Shown here: piece after piece, positions 8,874 to 14,668 of the stretch
Layout of the letters: every line of letters starts with the position of its first letter
Position numbering within the stretch: the first letter of the stretch is position 1
Source: Acidobacteriota bacterium
GTDB taxonomy: Bacteria > Acidobacteriota > Terriglobia > Terriglobales > Acidobacteriaceae
Reading direction: 5' to 3'
DNA: 19,662 nucleotides
Assembly (NCBI GenBank): GCA_021810735.1
Contig: JAJZIF010000017.1
Coordinates: 1-19,662 of the forward strand
The notes under the pieces: generated by a model
What the model saw: only the letters and a program-made list of their open reading frames with translations
Databases searched by the model: none
Told to the model about the DNA's origin: nothing
Translations under genes and position numbers: made by a program

Positions 8874-9186
8874 GCCGGCAGTCCTCGGTTTTATAATCCT
8901 TCGGTGCGTTGATTTGCCTTATTTCATGCCGCTGTCGATGGTAGCACTACGGTTGAGTAGAAAACGACTCGAGGATACCCGCATTTTTGATCTCCAAGGA
9001 GCGCAGACGGCTACTTTGTTTTCCCCCCGCTGAAGCGGACAAACTGTGTTCCCGGAGTTTGTCTACCGGGCAGGAAGATCAACCTGGAGAGAAATCCTGG
9101 GCGCAGAGTTGCAGAATTTGGAGCGGCGGATGCAGAGATGGAGCGAAGGAGCACAATCGTAGCATTCGCAATTCCTGTTATAGTTT

Positions 9187-9200
9187 TGTAATCGAATACA
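9187..9200. promoter_or_regulatory. LacI-family operator-like palindrome between lacI and the GtaA-like gene
   Basis: TGTAATCGAATACA is a CG-centred imperfect palindrome (12 of 14 positions symmetric) and departs from the cre-like pattern TGTAANCGNTNACA at one position only. It begins two bases after a possible -10 box (TATAGT, 9179-9184). It shares TGTAAT and the 5-4-5 layout with the site at 107-120. It is placed to control the plus-strand gene at 9402 and possibly lacI itself. Confidence 0.5.
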
Positions 9201-9360
9201 TTAGCACGTTTCCAGTAAGAAAATAAAGACTGCTGGATGCAGGCCGGAGAATATAAACGCGGGGTTGCTCTCCGCATTGTGGTTGTGCAGCGCACAAAGC
9301 CGGTATCGTTAACAGACGAAGAGCGACTGGAGCAGCCTGAGGGTCACTCTGCAAAGGTAA

Positions 9361-9384
9361 CTGATAAGAGATAGCTGATAAGAG
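9361..9384 (+). repeat. Tandem 10-mer CTGATAAGAG with 14-nt period
   Basis: CTGATAAGAG occurs at 9361-9370 and again at 9375-9384, separated by ATAG. The second copy runs into the purine-rich ribosome-binding segment of the gene starting at 9402. It may be a chance duplication or a translational feature. Confidence 0.5.
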
Positions 9385-9401
9385 GAGCCTGGAGCGGGAA
9401 T

Positions 9402-11498
9402 ATGAGGATGAGACGTCTCACAGCGGGGATGGTAGCGGCATTTCTAGTTGGCGTTGGCATGGCGGGAGTGGCCATGGCGCAGCAGCCTCTCACGGCAAAG
9501 ACTCCGGCGACGCCGCTGGTGGTGCATGATCCGTATTTCAGCGTGTGGTCGTTCAACAACAGGCTGACGGGCGGGCCGACCCATCACTGGACGGGGGTGA
9601 ATCAGCGGTTGATGGGCGTGGTGCGTGTGGACGGCAAAAGCTGGAGTTTCATGGGCAATGGAACGGGATTGCCGACGTTGAAGCAGGTGTCGCGGGCGAT
9701 CTGGCCGACGCATGTGATTTATCAGTTTGAAGGCGCGGGGATCGAGCTGACGGCAACCTTCTTTACGCCCGACCTGCCGCAGGATTTGACGGTGCTGTCT
9801 CGCCCATTGAGCTACCTGAGCTGGAGCGTGCGCTCCACGGATGGGCGGCCGCATCAGGTGGATATCTACTTTGCGGCCAGTGCGCAACTCGCGGTGAATG
9901 ACGTCTATGAGCACGTAGTGTGGGGGACAAGCCGCGTTGGCGACATGGCTGTGATGCACATGGGCACAACCATGCAGCAGGAACTGGCCAAGTCCGGCGA
10001 CAATTTACGGATCGACTGGGGCTGGGCGGATGTTGCGGTACCGAAGCAGGACGGCGCATCCGTAGCAACGGTTGGGGTGGACGCGTTTCGCCGGGCTGTT
10101 CTGACGGGAGGGTTCCCGGCGAGCGACGACCTGGCGATGCCGCGGATGGTGCGCATCGACATGCCGGTGATGATGGTGCGATTCGACCTGGGAGAGGTAT
10201 CGGCTACGCCGGCAACCCGGCGCCTGATGCTGGCCTACGACGACCGCAGGGCGATTGAGTTTTTCCACGCACGCCTGGCGGACTACTGGGATCAGCATGG
10301 CATGACGTTTGCGAAGATGCTGGAACAGGCGGAGCAGCAGGAGCCGGAGCTGAATGCGCGCGCGACAGCCTTTGACAAGGCAGTAGTGAGCGAACTGGTG
10401 AAGGTTGGCGGAGAGGACTATGCAAAGCTGGCGATCCTGGCATATCAGCAGACGCTGGGCGCGACCAAACTGGTGCGGGATGTGAATGGCAACCCGCTGT
10501 TGTTTTCAAAGGAAAACTTCAGCAACGGGTGCATGGATACGGTGGACGTGACGTATCCTTCGGCGCCGCTGTTTCTGTTTTTCAATCCGAAGCTGCTGGA
10601 GGCGATGCTGCGGCCGGTGATGGAGTATGCCGAGATGCCTCGGTGGCCGTGGAAGTTTGCGCCGCACGATATCGGGACTTATCCGCTGGCCAACGGGCAG
10701 GTGTATGGCGGCGCGGAGAAGAGCCAAGTGGATCAAATGCCGGTCGAAGAGAGCGGCAACATGCTGATTCTGTTTGACGCGATTGCCAAGGCAGAAGGAA
10801 ACGCAGAGTTTGCGAAACAGTACTGGCCGCTGCTGACGCAATGGGCCGAATATCTGCGCGCCTTTGGGATGGATCCGAAAAATCAGCTGAGCACGGATGA
10901 CTTTGCGGGGCATCTGGCGCATAACGCGAATTTGTCGATCAAGGCGATCATTGCGATCGGGAGCTATGCCCAGTTGGCTCACATGCTGGGCAAGGAGTCT
11001 GTAGCAGAGAGCTATGGGAGCGCCGCGAGGCGGATGGCAGGCAAGTGGATGACGATGGCCGCGGACGGCGATCATACGCGGCTGGCGTTTGACATGCCCC
11101 ATACCTGGAGCCAGAAGTACAACCTGGTGTGGGACCGGATCCTGGGGTTGAATCTGTTTCCTCCCTCGCTGGCGCGGGAAGAAGTCAGCTTCTACCTGAA
11201 GCACCAGAATGCCTTCGGACTTCCGCTGGATGACCGGCATACCTATACGAAGTTTGACTGGACGAGCTGGAGCGCGACGCTGGCGACGAACCAGAAGGAT
11301 TTTGAGGCGCTGATCGATCCGCTCTACAAATACATCACCGAAACGCCGTCTCATGTGCCGCTGAGCGACTGGTACGACACGGTGACAGGCAAGCAGGTTG
11401 GATTCCAGGCCAGGTCGGTTGTGGGAGGGGTCTATATCAAGATGCTGACCGATCCGACGGTATGGCGGGAGTGGGCCACAGGACAGGAGCCGAAATAG
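9402..11498 (+). CDS. Exported glutaminase-A-like protein (DUF5127/DUF4965/DUF1793 type)
   Basis: This 698-residue protein has a Sec signal peptide (residues 1-26, cleavage after AMA). An N-terminal beta-rich region follows (about 33-290, starting TPLVVHDPYFSVWSFNNRLT) and a C-terminal all-helical region of six-hairpin type (about 320-690). Conserved family segments are visible: APHDIGTYPLANGQ (420-433), MPVEESGNM (446-454), LSTDDFAGHLAHNANLS (496-512), WSQKYNLVWDRILGL (569-583) and PLSDWYDT (653-660). Fungal GtaA of this family is reported as a glutaminase, but most bacterial members are untested, and the fold resembles glycoside hydrolases. GGAG at 9391-9394 precedes the ATG by seven bases. 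It is divergent from lacI with a LacI-type operator upstream, which favours a role in carbohydrate or glycoconjugate use over amino-acid metabolism. Confidence 0.85.
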   Translation: MRMRRLTAGMVAAFLVGVGMAGVAMAQQPLTAKTPATPLVVHDPYFSVWSFNNRLTGGPTHHWTGVNQRLMGVVRVDGKSWSFMGNGTGLPTLKQVSRAIWPTHVIYQFEGAGIELTATFFTPDLPQDLTVLSRPLSYLSWSVRSTDGRPHQVDIYFAASAQLAVNDVYEHVVWGTSRVGDMAVMHMGTTMQQELAKSGDNLRIDWGWADVAVPKQDGASVATVGVDAFRRAVLTGGFPASDDLAMPRMVRIDMPVMMVRFDLGEVSATPATRRLMLAYDDRRAIEFFHARLADYWDQHGMTFAKMLEQAEQQEPELNARATAFDKAVVSELVKVGGEDYAKLAILAYQQTLGATKLVRDVNGNPLLFSKENFSNGCMDTVDVTYPSAPLFLFFNPKLLEAMLRPVMEYAEMPRWPWKFAPHDIGTYPLANGQVYGGAEKSQVDQMPVEESGNMLILFDAIAKAEGNAEFAKQYWPLLTQWAEYLRAFGMDPKNQLSTDDFAGHLAHNANLSIKAIIAIGSYAQLAHMLGKESVAESYGSAARRMAGKWMTMAADGDHTRLAFDMPHTWSQKYNLVWDRILGLNLFPPSLAREEVSFYLKHQNAFGLPLDDRHTYTKFDWTSWSATLATNQKDFEALIDPLYKYITETPSHVPLSDWYDTVTGKQVGFQARSVVGGVYIKMLTDPTVWREWATGQEPK

Positions 11499-11506
11499 GG
11501 CGGTCC

Positions 11507-11530
11507 GGAAACAGGGGAAGCTGTGTTTCC
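11507..11530 (+). other. Hairpin just after the GtaA-like gene
   Basis: GGAAACA (11507-11513) pairs perfectly with TGTTTCC (11524-11530) around a 10-nt loop, nine bases after the stop codon. No T-run follows, so it is more likely an mRNA 3'-end stabiliser than an intrinsic terminator. Confidence 0.4.
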
Positions 11531-11610
11531 AGGGGTTCCGCTCATCGGCGTGTGCGGCCGGTGAGAGCCATCACATACCGGAATTGTCCGTTTCATGCGA
11601 AAGTGGATAG

Positions 11611-11640
11611 AAGCCCTGCCCGGCAGGACGAGGGCTTTCT
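11611..11640 (+). terminator. Possible terminator between the GtaA-like gene and hypA
   Basis: AAGCCCT (11611-11617) pairs with AGGGCTT (11631-11637), and the segment ends in a short T-rich tail (TTTCT). An inner palindrome CCTGC/GCAGG overlaps the stem, so two folds are possible. The tail is short, so termination is uncertain. Confidence 0.4.
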
Positions 11641-11672
11641 GGGCGGCGAATGCGCCGTGACGGTGTAAGCGC

Positions 11673-12020
11673 ATGCATGAAGCGGGGATAGCCAACACGA
11701 TTCTAGAGGCCGGCCGTGCGGAAGCCGCGCGGCTGGCAGGAGCACGGCTGACTCGCATTGGCGTGCGCGTCGGGGTTTTGTCCGGCGTGGATTTGCAGGC
11801 GCTGGAATTTGCGCTGCTGGCCGTGCGCGTGGGCACCGATCTGGAGCATGTGGAGATTGACCTGCAGAGTTGTCCGCGGCGGAATCGCTGTGTGAGCTGT
11901 GGGTACGAGTTCGAGGCAGCAGATTCGGATGAGCCGTGCCCGGGGTGTGCCGGCGAGAAGATGGAACTGATTGGCGGCAACGAACTGGAACTTTCGTTTG
12001 TAGAAGTGGACGAAGGCTGA
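11673..12020 (+). CDS. hypA: HypA-like hydrogenase/urease nickel-incorporation protein
   Basis: A 115-residue protein of normal HypA length. HypA delivers nickel to [NiFe]-hydrogenase (and in some bacteria urease) with HypB in the cytoplasm. The N terminus MHEAGIA carries the Met-His-Glu nickel site, which fixes the start because His2 must be second. The structural zinc site is two CxxC pairs, Cys73/Cys76 and Cys89/Cys92, within RCVSCGYEF and EPCPGC. The conserved RVGVLSGVD and GGNELELSFVEV segments match the family. No hypB, hypC-F, hydrogenase or urease gene is in the window, so it is an orphan here; partners must be elsewhere or it serves another nickel enzyme. There is no obvious Shine-Dalgarno. 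Confidence 0.9.
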   Translation: MHEAGIANTILEAGRAEAARLAGARLTRIGVRVGVLSGVDLQALEFALLAVRVGTDLEHVEIDLQSCPRRNRCVSCGYEFEAADSDEPCPGCAGEKMELIGGNELELSFVEVDEG

Positions 12021-12075
12021 GCGGGACTGGCCGTCCAGGCAATGGCGGGTTCGCCACAAAAAAGAACCTTTTCAC

Positions 12076-12100
12076 CGCAAAGCCCGCAAATAACGCAAAG
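12076..12100. repeat. Degenerate tandem CGCAAAG repeat (9-nt period)
   Basis: CGCAAAG, CGCAAAT and CGCAAAG occur at 12076, 12085 and 12094, followed by GGCCACAGAG. This resembles the widespread 'ACGCAAAG / CGCAGAG' intergenic repeat found in many bacterial genomes that is often mis-annotated as short Phe/Val/Leu-rich proteins on the opposite strand. Identification with that class is from memory of its look. Confidence 0.5.
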
Positions 12101-12308
12101 AAAGGCCACAGAGACGCCGGCCGAAGAGGTGGACTGCTCGGAACCAAAGCAACTGGGCATTTCGAGATGTAGGATGGGTGGTCTGGGGGGCGGTATGTGG
12201 CTGCTTCGACTTCGTTCCCTTGCCTGACGGCGCCGCGACGCTGTTGCTGGGTGGCTGGACGAATGCTGAGCTGCCGGAGGCGTGCCGCTCGAAAAGCTGA
12301 CAGTGAAG

Positions 12309-12341
12309 GGCGTGCGTCCTTCGGACGCTATGGCCCACGCC
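12309..12341 (-). terminator. Compound hairpin after marR, possible terminator
   Basis: GGCGTG (12309-12314) pairs with CACGCC (12336-12341), and inside it CGTCC (12315-12319) pairs with GGACG (12323-12327) over a TTC loop. It starts five bases after the marR stop on the minus strand. No T-run follows on that strand, so it could be a 3'-end structure or part of a repetitive extragenic element instead of a classic terminator. Confidence 0.4.
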
Positions 12342-12346
12342 TATGG

Positions 12347-12850
12347 TTAATTCTTTGTGACTGGTTCTGTCTGGCTGGCAGCGGAGAGGCCGTATTTTTT
12401 GAGGAGGCGGGTGAGCTGACGGCGCTCAGAGGGGGAGAGCGCGGTGGCAGCCTGTTCCATGTCTTCGCGGTGCTGCGAGAAGGCGCAAGAGATGAGTTTT
12501 TTGCCTTCGGGGGTGAGCTGGACGAGGCGGACGCGCTGATCGGTGGGCAGGTGGGTGCGGCGGACGAGGCCTTTGGCTTCGAGGCGGTCGATGGTGGTGG
12601 TGATGGAGCCGCTGGTGAGCAGGATCTTTTTGCCGATGGTGTTGACGGGCTGCGGTCCTTTGTGGAGGAGCAGTTCGAGGGCGGCGAAGTCGGAGAGGCC
12701 GATACCAAGACCGGCGATGCTCTGGAAGGCGAGATGCTCGACGGCGCGGTAGGCCTTCCAGAGGATGAGCCAGAGGTGGAGTCCGCTGAGGTCTTCGGTC
12801 GCCTGGGCGCTGGAACCGGGGGAATCTGGGGTGGGGAGATTTTTCTGCAT
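12347..12850 (-). CDS. MarR-family transcriptional regulator
   Basis: A 167-residue winged-helix regulator. An N-terminal dimerisation helix (about 22-45) leads to the DNA-binding part, with the recognition helix at about residues 78-92 (LTSGSITTTIDRLEAKGL) and the wing at 97-112 (VRRTHLPTDQRVRLVQLT), the diagnostic MarR signature. C-terminal helices complete the dimer interface. There is one cysteine (Cys123), after the wing; the N-terminal redox cysteine of OhrR is absent. A purine-rich GGAAAGAG precedes the ATG on the minus strand. It is divergent from yceI and pirin, with a perfect palindrome at 12894-12911 between them, so it likely represses both its own gene and the yceI-pirin pair. 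The inducer is unknown; phenolic or quinone compounds are typical for the family. Confidence 0.92.
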   Translation of the reverse strand: MQKNLPTPDSPGSSAQATEDLSGLHLWLILWKAYRAVEHLAFQSIAGLGIGLSDFAALELLLHKGPQPVNTIGKKILLTSGSITTTIDRLEAKGLVRRTHLPTDQRVRLVQLTPEGKKLISCAFSQHREDMEQAATALSPSERRQLTRLLKKYGLSAASQTEPVTKN

Positions 12851-12893
12851 CCGTTTGGGCTCTTTCCGGAATCCTTTTTACAGGACCCGCATC

Positions 12894-12911
12894 TATCTTG
12901 ATATCAAGATA
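12894..12911. promoter_or_regulatory. Perfect 18-bp palindrome, probable MarR operator
   Basis: TATCTTGATATCAAGATA is its own reverse complement over all 18 bases. It lies 43 bases before the marR start and 44 bases before the yceI start, nearly midway. MarR dimers bind palindromes of this size, and the layout resembles the MhqR-type operator (ATCTCGAATTCGAGAT). It overlaps a possible -10 for yceI (TTTACA at 12877-12882, 17-nt spacer, GATATC) and a TTGATA that could be the -35 of marR. Confidence 0.8.
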
Positions 12912-12955
12912 CTTTCTGGCGCGGTCCAGATGCAAGAAAAAGGACAGGAGGCTTT

Positions 12956-13483
12956 ATGGCAACGTACAAGATTGATCCGGCGCACTCGGGCGCGGAGTTT
13001 GTGGTTCGGCACATGATGATCAGCAATGTTCGTGGGGGTTTCACGAAGGTGGAGGGGACGATTGAGTATGATCCTGCGAATCCGGCTGCGACGAAAATCG
13101 ACGCGGTGATCGATGCGAGCACGATTGACACGCGCGACGGCCAGCGGGACGCGCACCTGAAGAGTGCGGATTTTCTGCACGTGGAGCAGCACCCGGTGAT
13201 TACGTTTAAGAGCAAGAAGGTGGACGTGGCCGCGGACGGCGAACTGAAGGTGACGGGCGATTTGACGATACACGGCGCGACCAAGGAAGTGGTGCTGGAC
13301 GTGGATGGGCCGACGGCGGAGACGAAGGATCCGTTTGGCAATGTGCGCGCAGGAGCTTCTGCCAAGACGAAGATCAAGCGGAGCGAGTTTGGCCTGACGT
13401 GGAACGCGGCGCTGGAGACGGGCGGCTTCCTGGTAGGCGATGATTTGAAGATCGAGCTGGATATTTCGGCGATTCGTGCCTGA
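12956..13483 (+). CDS. YceI-family protein
   Basis: A 175-residue YceI-like protein, an extended lipocalin-type beta-barrel that binds isoprenoid-like lipids in studied members. The typical start YKIDPAHSGAEFVVRHMMISNVRGGF (residues 4-29), the central STIDTRDGQRDAHLKSADFLHVEQHP and the segment GDLTIHGATKEV are all present. Unlike E. coli YceI there is no signal peptide, so a cytoplasmic location is expected. AGGAGG at 12946-12951 gives a strong ribosome binding site with a short 4-nt spacing. It is the first gene downstream of the palindrome at 12894-12911, followed by pirin 74 nt later, and is probably under MarR control. The exact ligand and role are unknown. Confidence 0.93.
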   Translation: MATYKIDPAHSGAEFVVRHMMISNVRGGFTKVEGTIEYDPANPAATKIDAVIDASTIDTRDGQRDAHLKSADFLHVEQHPVITFKSKKVDVAADGELKVTGDLTIHGATKEVVLDVDGPTAETKDPFGNVRAGASAKTKIKRSEFGLTWNAALETGGFLVGDDLKIELDISAIRA

Positions 13484-13500
13484 GTGGCCGGTGAGAAGCG

Positions 13501-13526
13501 TTCAGGCCCGGCCGTACGGGCCTGAA
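13501..13526 (+). other. Perfect 10-bp hairpin between yceI and pirin
   Basis: TTCAGGCCCG (13501-13510) pairs perfectly with CGGGCCTGAA (13517-13526) over a 6-nt loop, 17 bases after the yceI stop codon. No T-run follows. In a yceI-pirin transcript it would protect the upstream message from 3' decay or reduce expression of the downstream gene. Confidence 0.7.
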
Positions 13527-13557
13527 CCGCGGCGAGGGCCGCAAGCGAGGAGGAGCA

Positions 13558-14463
13558 ATGTCATTGCGTGGGACAAGAGAAATTCTGGAAGCGAAACCGA
13601 CGATTGAGGGCGCGGGCGTGCATCTGCGGCGGGCCTTCGGGTTTGGAAAGACGAAAGAATTCGATCCGTTTCTGCTTTTTGACGATTTTCGCGGGGACAA
13701 GCCGGAGGACTATATTGCGGGGTTTCCGTGGCATCCGCATCGCGGAATTGAAACGATCACCTACGTGCTTGCGGGGGAAGTGGCGCACGGCGACAGCCTT
13801 GGAAACAAGGGCCGTATGGGAGCCGGCGACCTGCAGTGGATGACGGCGGGCAGCGGGATTCTGCACCAGGAAATGCCGAAGGGCGACGCGCAGGGCAGGA
13901 TGCATGGGTTTCAGCTGTGGGCGAATCTGCCCCGGTCGCTGAAGATGACCGAACCGCGGTACCAGGACATTCCTTCGGAAGCGATTCCGGAGGTGACCGA
14001 GGACGACGGCACGCATGTGCGGATTATCAGCGGGGAGTTCTGGGGCAAGCGCGGGCCGGTGGAAGGCGTGGCGGCGGATCCGCAGTACGTGGATGTGTCA
14101 GTTCCGCCGAACAAGAAACGCCGGCTGAAGATGGAGGTAACACGGAATGCGTTTGCGTATGTGTTTGCAGGCGCAGGGACGTTTCGGGATGCCTCCGATC
14201 CACAGGCAGTGCTGACGGAGAAGGCGCATGATCCGAATGCGCCAGCGGTGTACGACGCGAAGAATCACAACCTGGTACTGTTTGACCGCGGGGACGAGAT
14301 CGTGGTGCAGGCGGGCCCAGAGGGGATTCGGTTCCTGCTGGTCTCTGGCAAGCCGCTGGAGGAGCCGGTGGCGTGGTACGGGCCGATCGTGATGAATACC
14401 CCGGAAGAACTGAGGACAGCGATGAGCGAACTACAGACGGGGAAGTTCATCAAGCACAAGTAA
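13558..14463 (+). CDS. Pirin-family bicupin protein
   Basis: A 301-residue bicupin of the usual pirin size. The N-terminal cupin carries all four metal ligands of the family: His59 and His61 in FPWHPHRGIET and His103 and Glu105 in GILHQEMP, with the AGDLQWMTAGSGI signature between. The C-terminal cupin (about 180-290) is less conserved, as usual. Bacterial pirins include quercetin 2,3-dioxygenases and redox-sensing regulators; which applies cannot be read here. The Shine-Dalgarno GAGGAGGAG (13547-13555) is very strong. It probably shares a transcript with yceI under MarR control, and the MarR-pirin pairing fits a response to aromatic or quinone stress. A terminator follows at 14489-14533. Confidence 0.93.
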   Translation: MSLRGTREILEAKPTIEGAGVHLRRAFGFGKTKEFDPFLLFDDFRGDKPEDYIAGFPWHPHRGIETITYVLAGEVAHGDSLGNKGRMGAGDLQWMTAGSGILHQEMPKGDAQGRMHGFQLWANLPRSLKMTEPRYQDIPSEAIPEVTEDDGTHVRIISGEFWGKRGPVEGVAADPQYVDVSVPPNKKRRLKMEVTRNAFAYVFAGAGTFRDASDPQAVLTEKAHDPNAPAVYDAKNHNLVLFDRGDEIVVQAGPEGIRFLLVSGKPLEEPVAWYGPIVMNTPEELRTAMSELQTGKFIKHK

Positions 14464-14488
14464 GACAAAGACAATTCAAAAAAAAAGG

Positions 14489-14533
14489 ACGCCACGCCGA
14501 GGAGCAGGGGATGCTTGCCGGCGTGGCGTTTTT
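14489..14533. terminator. Bidirectional rho-independent terminator
   Basis: An 11-bp perfect stem pairs 14489-14499 with 14519-14529 across a 19-nt loop. A run of T (14529-14533) follows on the plus strand, and a run of A (from about 14478 to 14486) precedes it, which reads as a T-run on the minus strand. It can end pirin transcription and also block leftover leftward transcription from the GH127 operon. Confidence 0.85.
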
Positions 14534-14536
14534 ATA

Positions 14537-14646
14537 GCATTTTCACTGATGCTATGAGCGGTTTTGGATCAATCCGTCGTGGCCGTTCCTGGATGGAACG
14601 TCCACGCCAACTTCCTTGTCCTCCCCTACACCTTCAGTGAAAATGC
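14537..14646. repeat. 110-bp element bounded by a 13-bp perfect inverted repeat
   Basis: GCATTTTCACTGA (14537-14549) is the exact reverse complement of TCAGTGAAAATGC (14634-14646). The interior carries another hairpin: CGTTCC (14584-14589) with GGAACG (14595-14600), extended by GTGG/CCAC (14579-14582 and 14602-14605). A local alternative stem ATAGCA/TGCTAT (14534-14539 and 14550-14555) competes with the outer repeat. No ORF is inside. It may be a small non-autonomous mobile element (MITE-like) or a structured 3' region between convergent genes. Confidence 0.55.
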
Positions 14647-14668
14647 CCTATTGGGGAAAAGCGTGTGA

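Larger units (their letters stand above)
8874..9401. other. Long divergent intergenic region between lacI and the GtaA-like gene
   Basis: No convincing gene is present in these 528 bases. They contain two alternative hairpins (9038-9070), a possible -10 box TATAGT at 9179-9184, a LacI-type operator (9187-9200) and a duplicated 10-mer CTGATAAGAG (9361-9370 and 9375-9384) leading into the ribosome binding site of the plus-strand gene. The small ORFs in this region show no recognisable protein features. Confidence 0.6.
12021..12346. other. Intergenic region between convergent hypA and marR genes
   Basis: These 326 bases contain no supported gene. They hold a degenerate 9-nt repeat run (12076-12100) and a compound hairpin (12309-12341) next to the marR stop codon. 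Small ORFs crossing it do not resemble proteins and look like translations of repetitive intergenic DNA. Confidence 0.6.

Noticed and set aside
12197..12901. 234-codon plus-strand ORF opposite marR
   Set aside because: Glu/Gly-rich shadow of the MarR gene; the minus strand has the diagnostic winged-helix signature.
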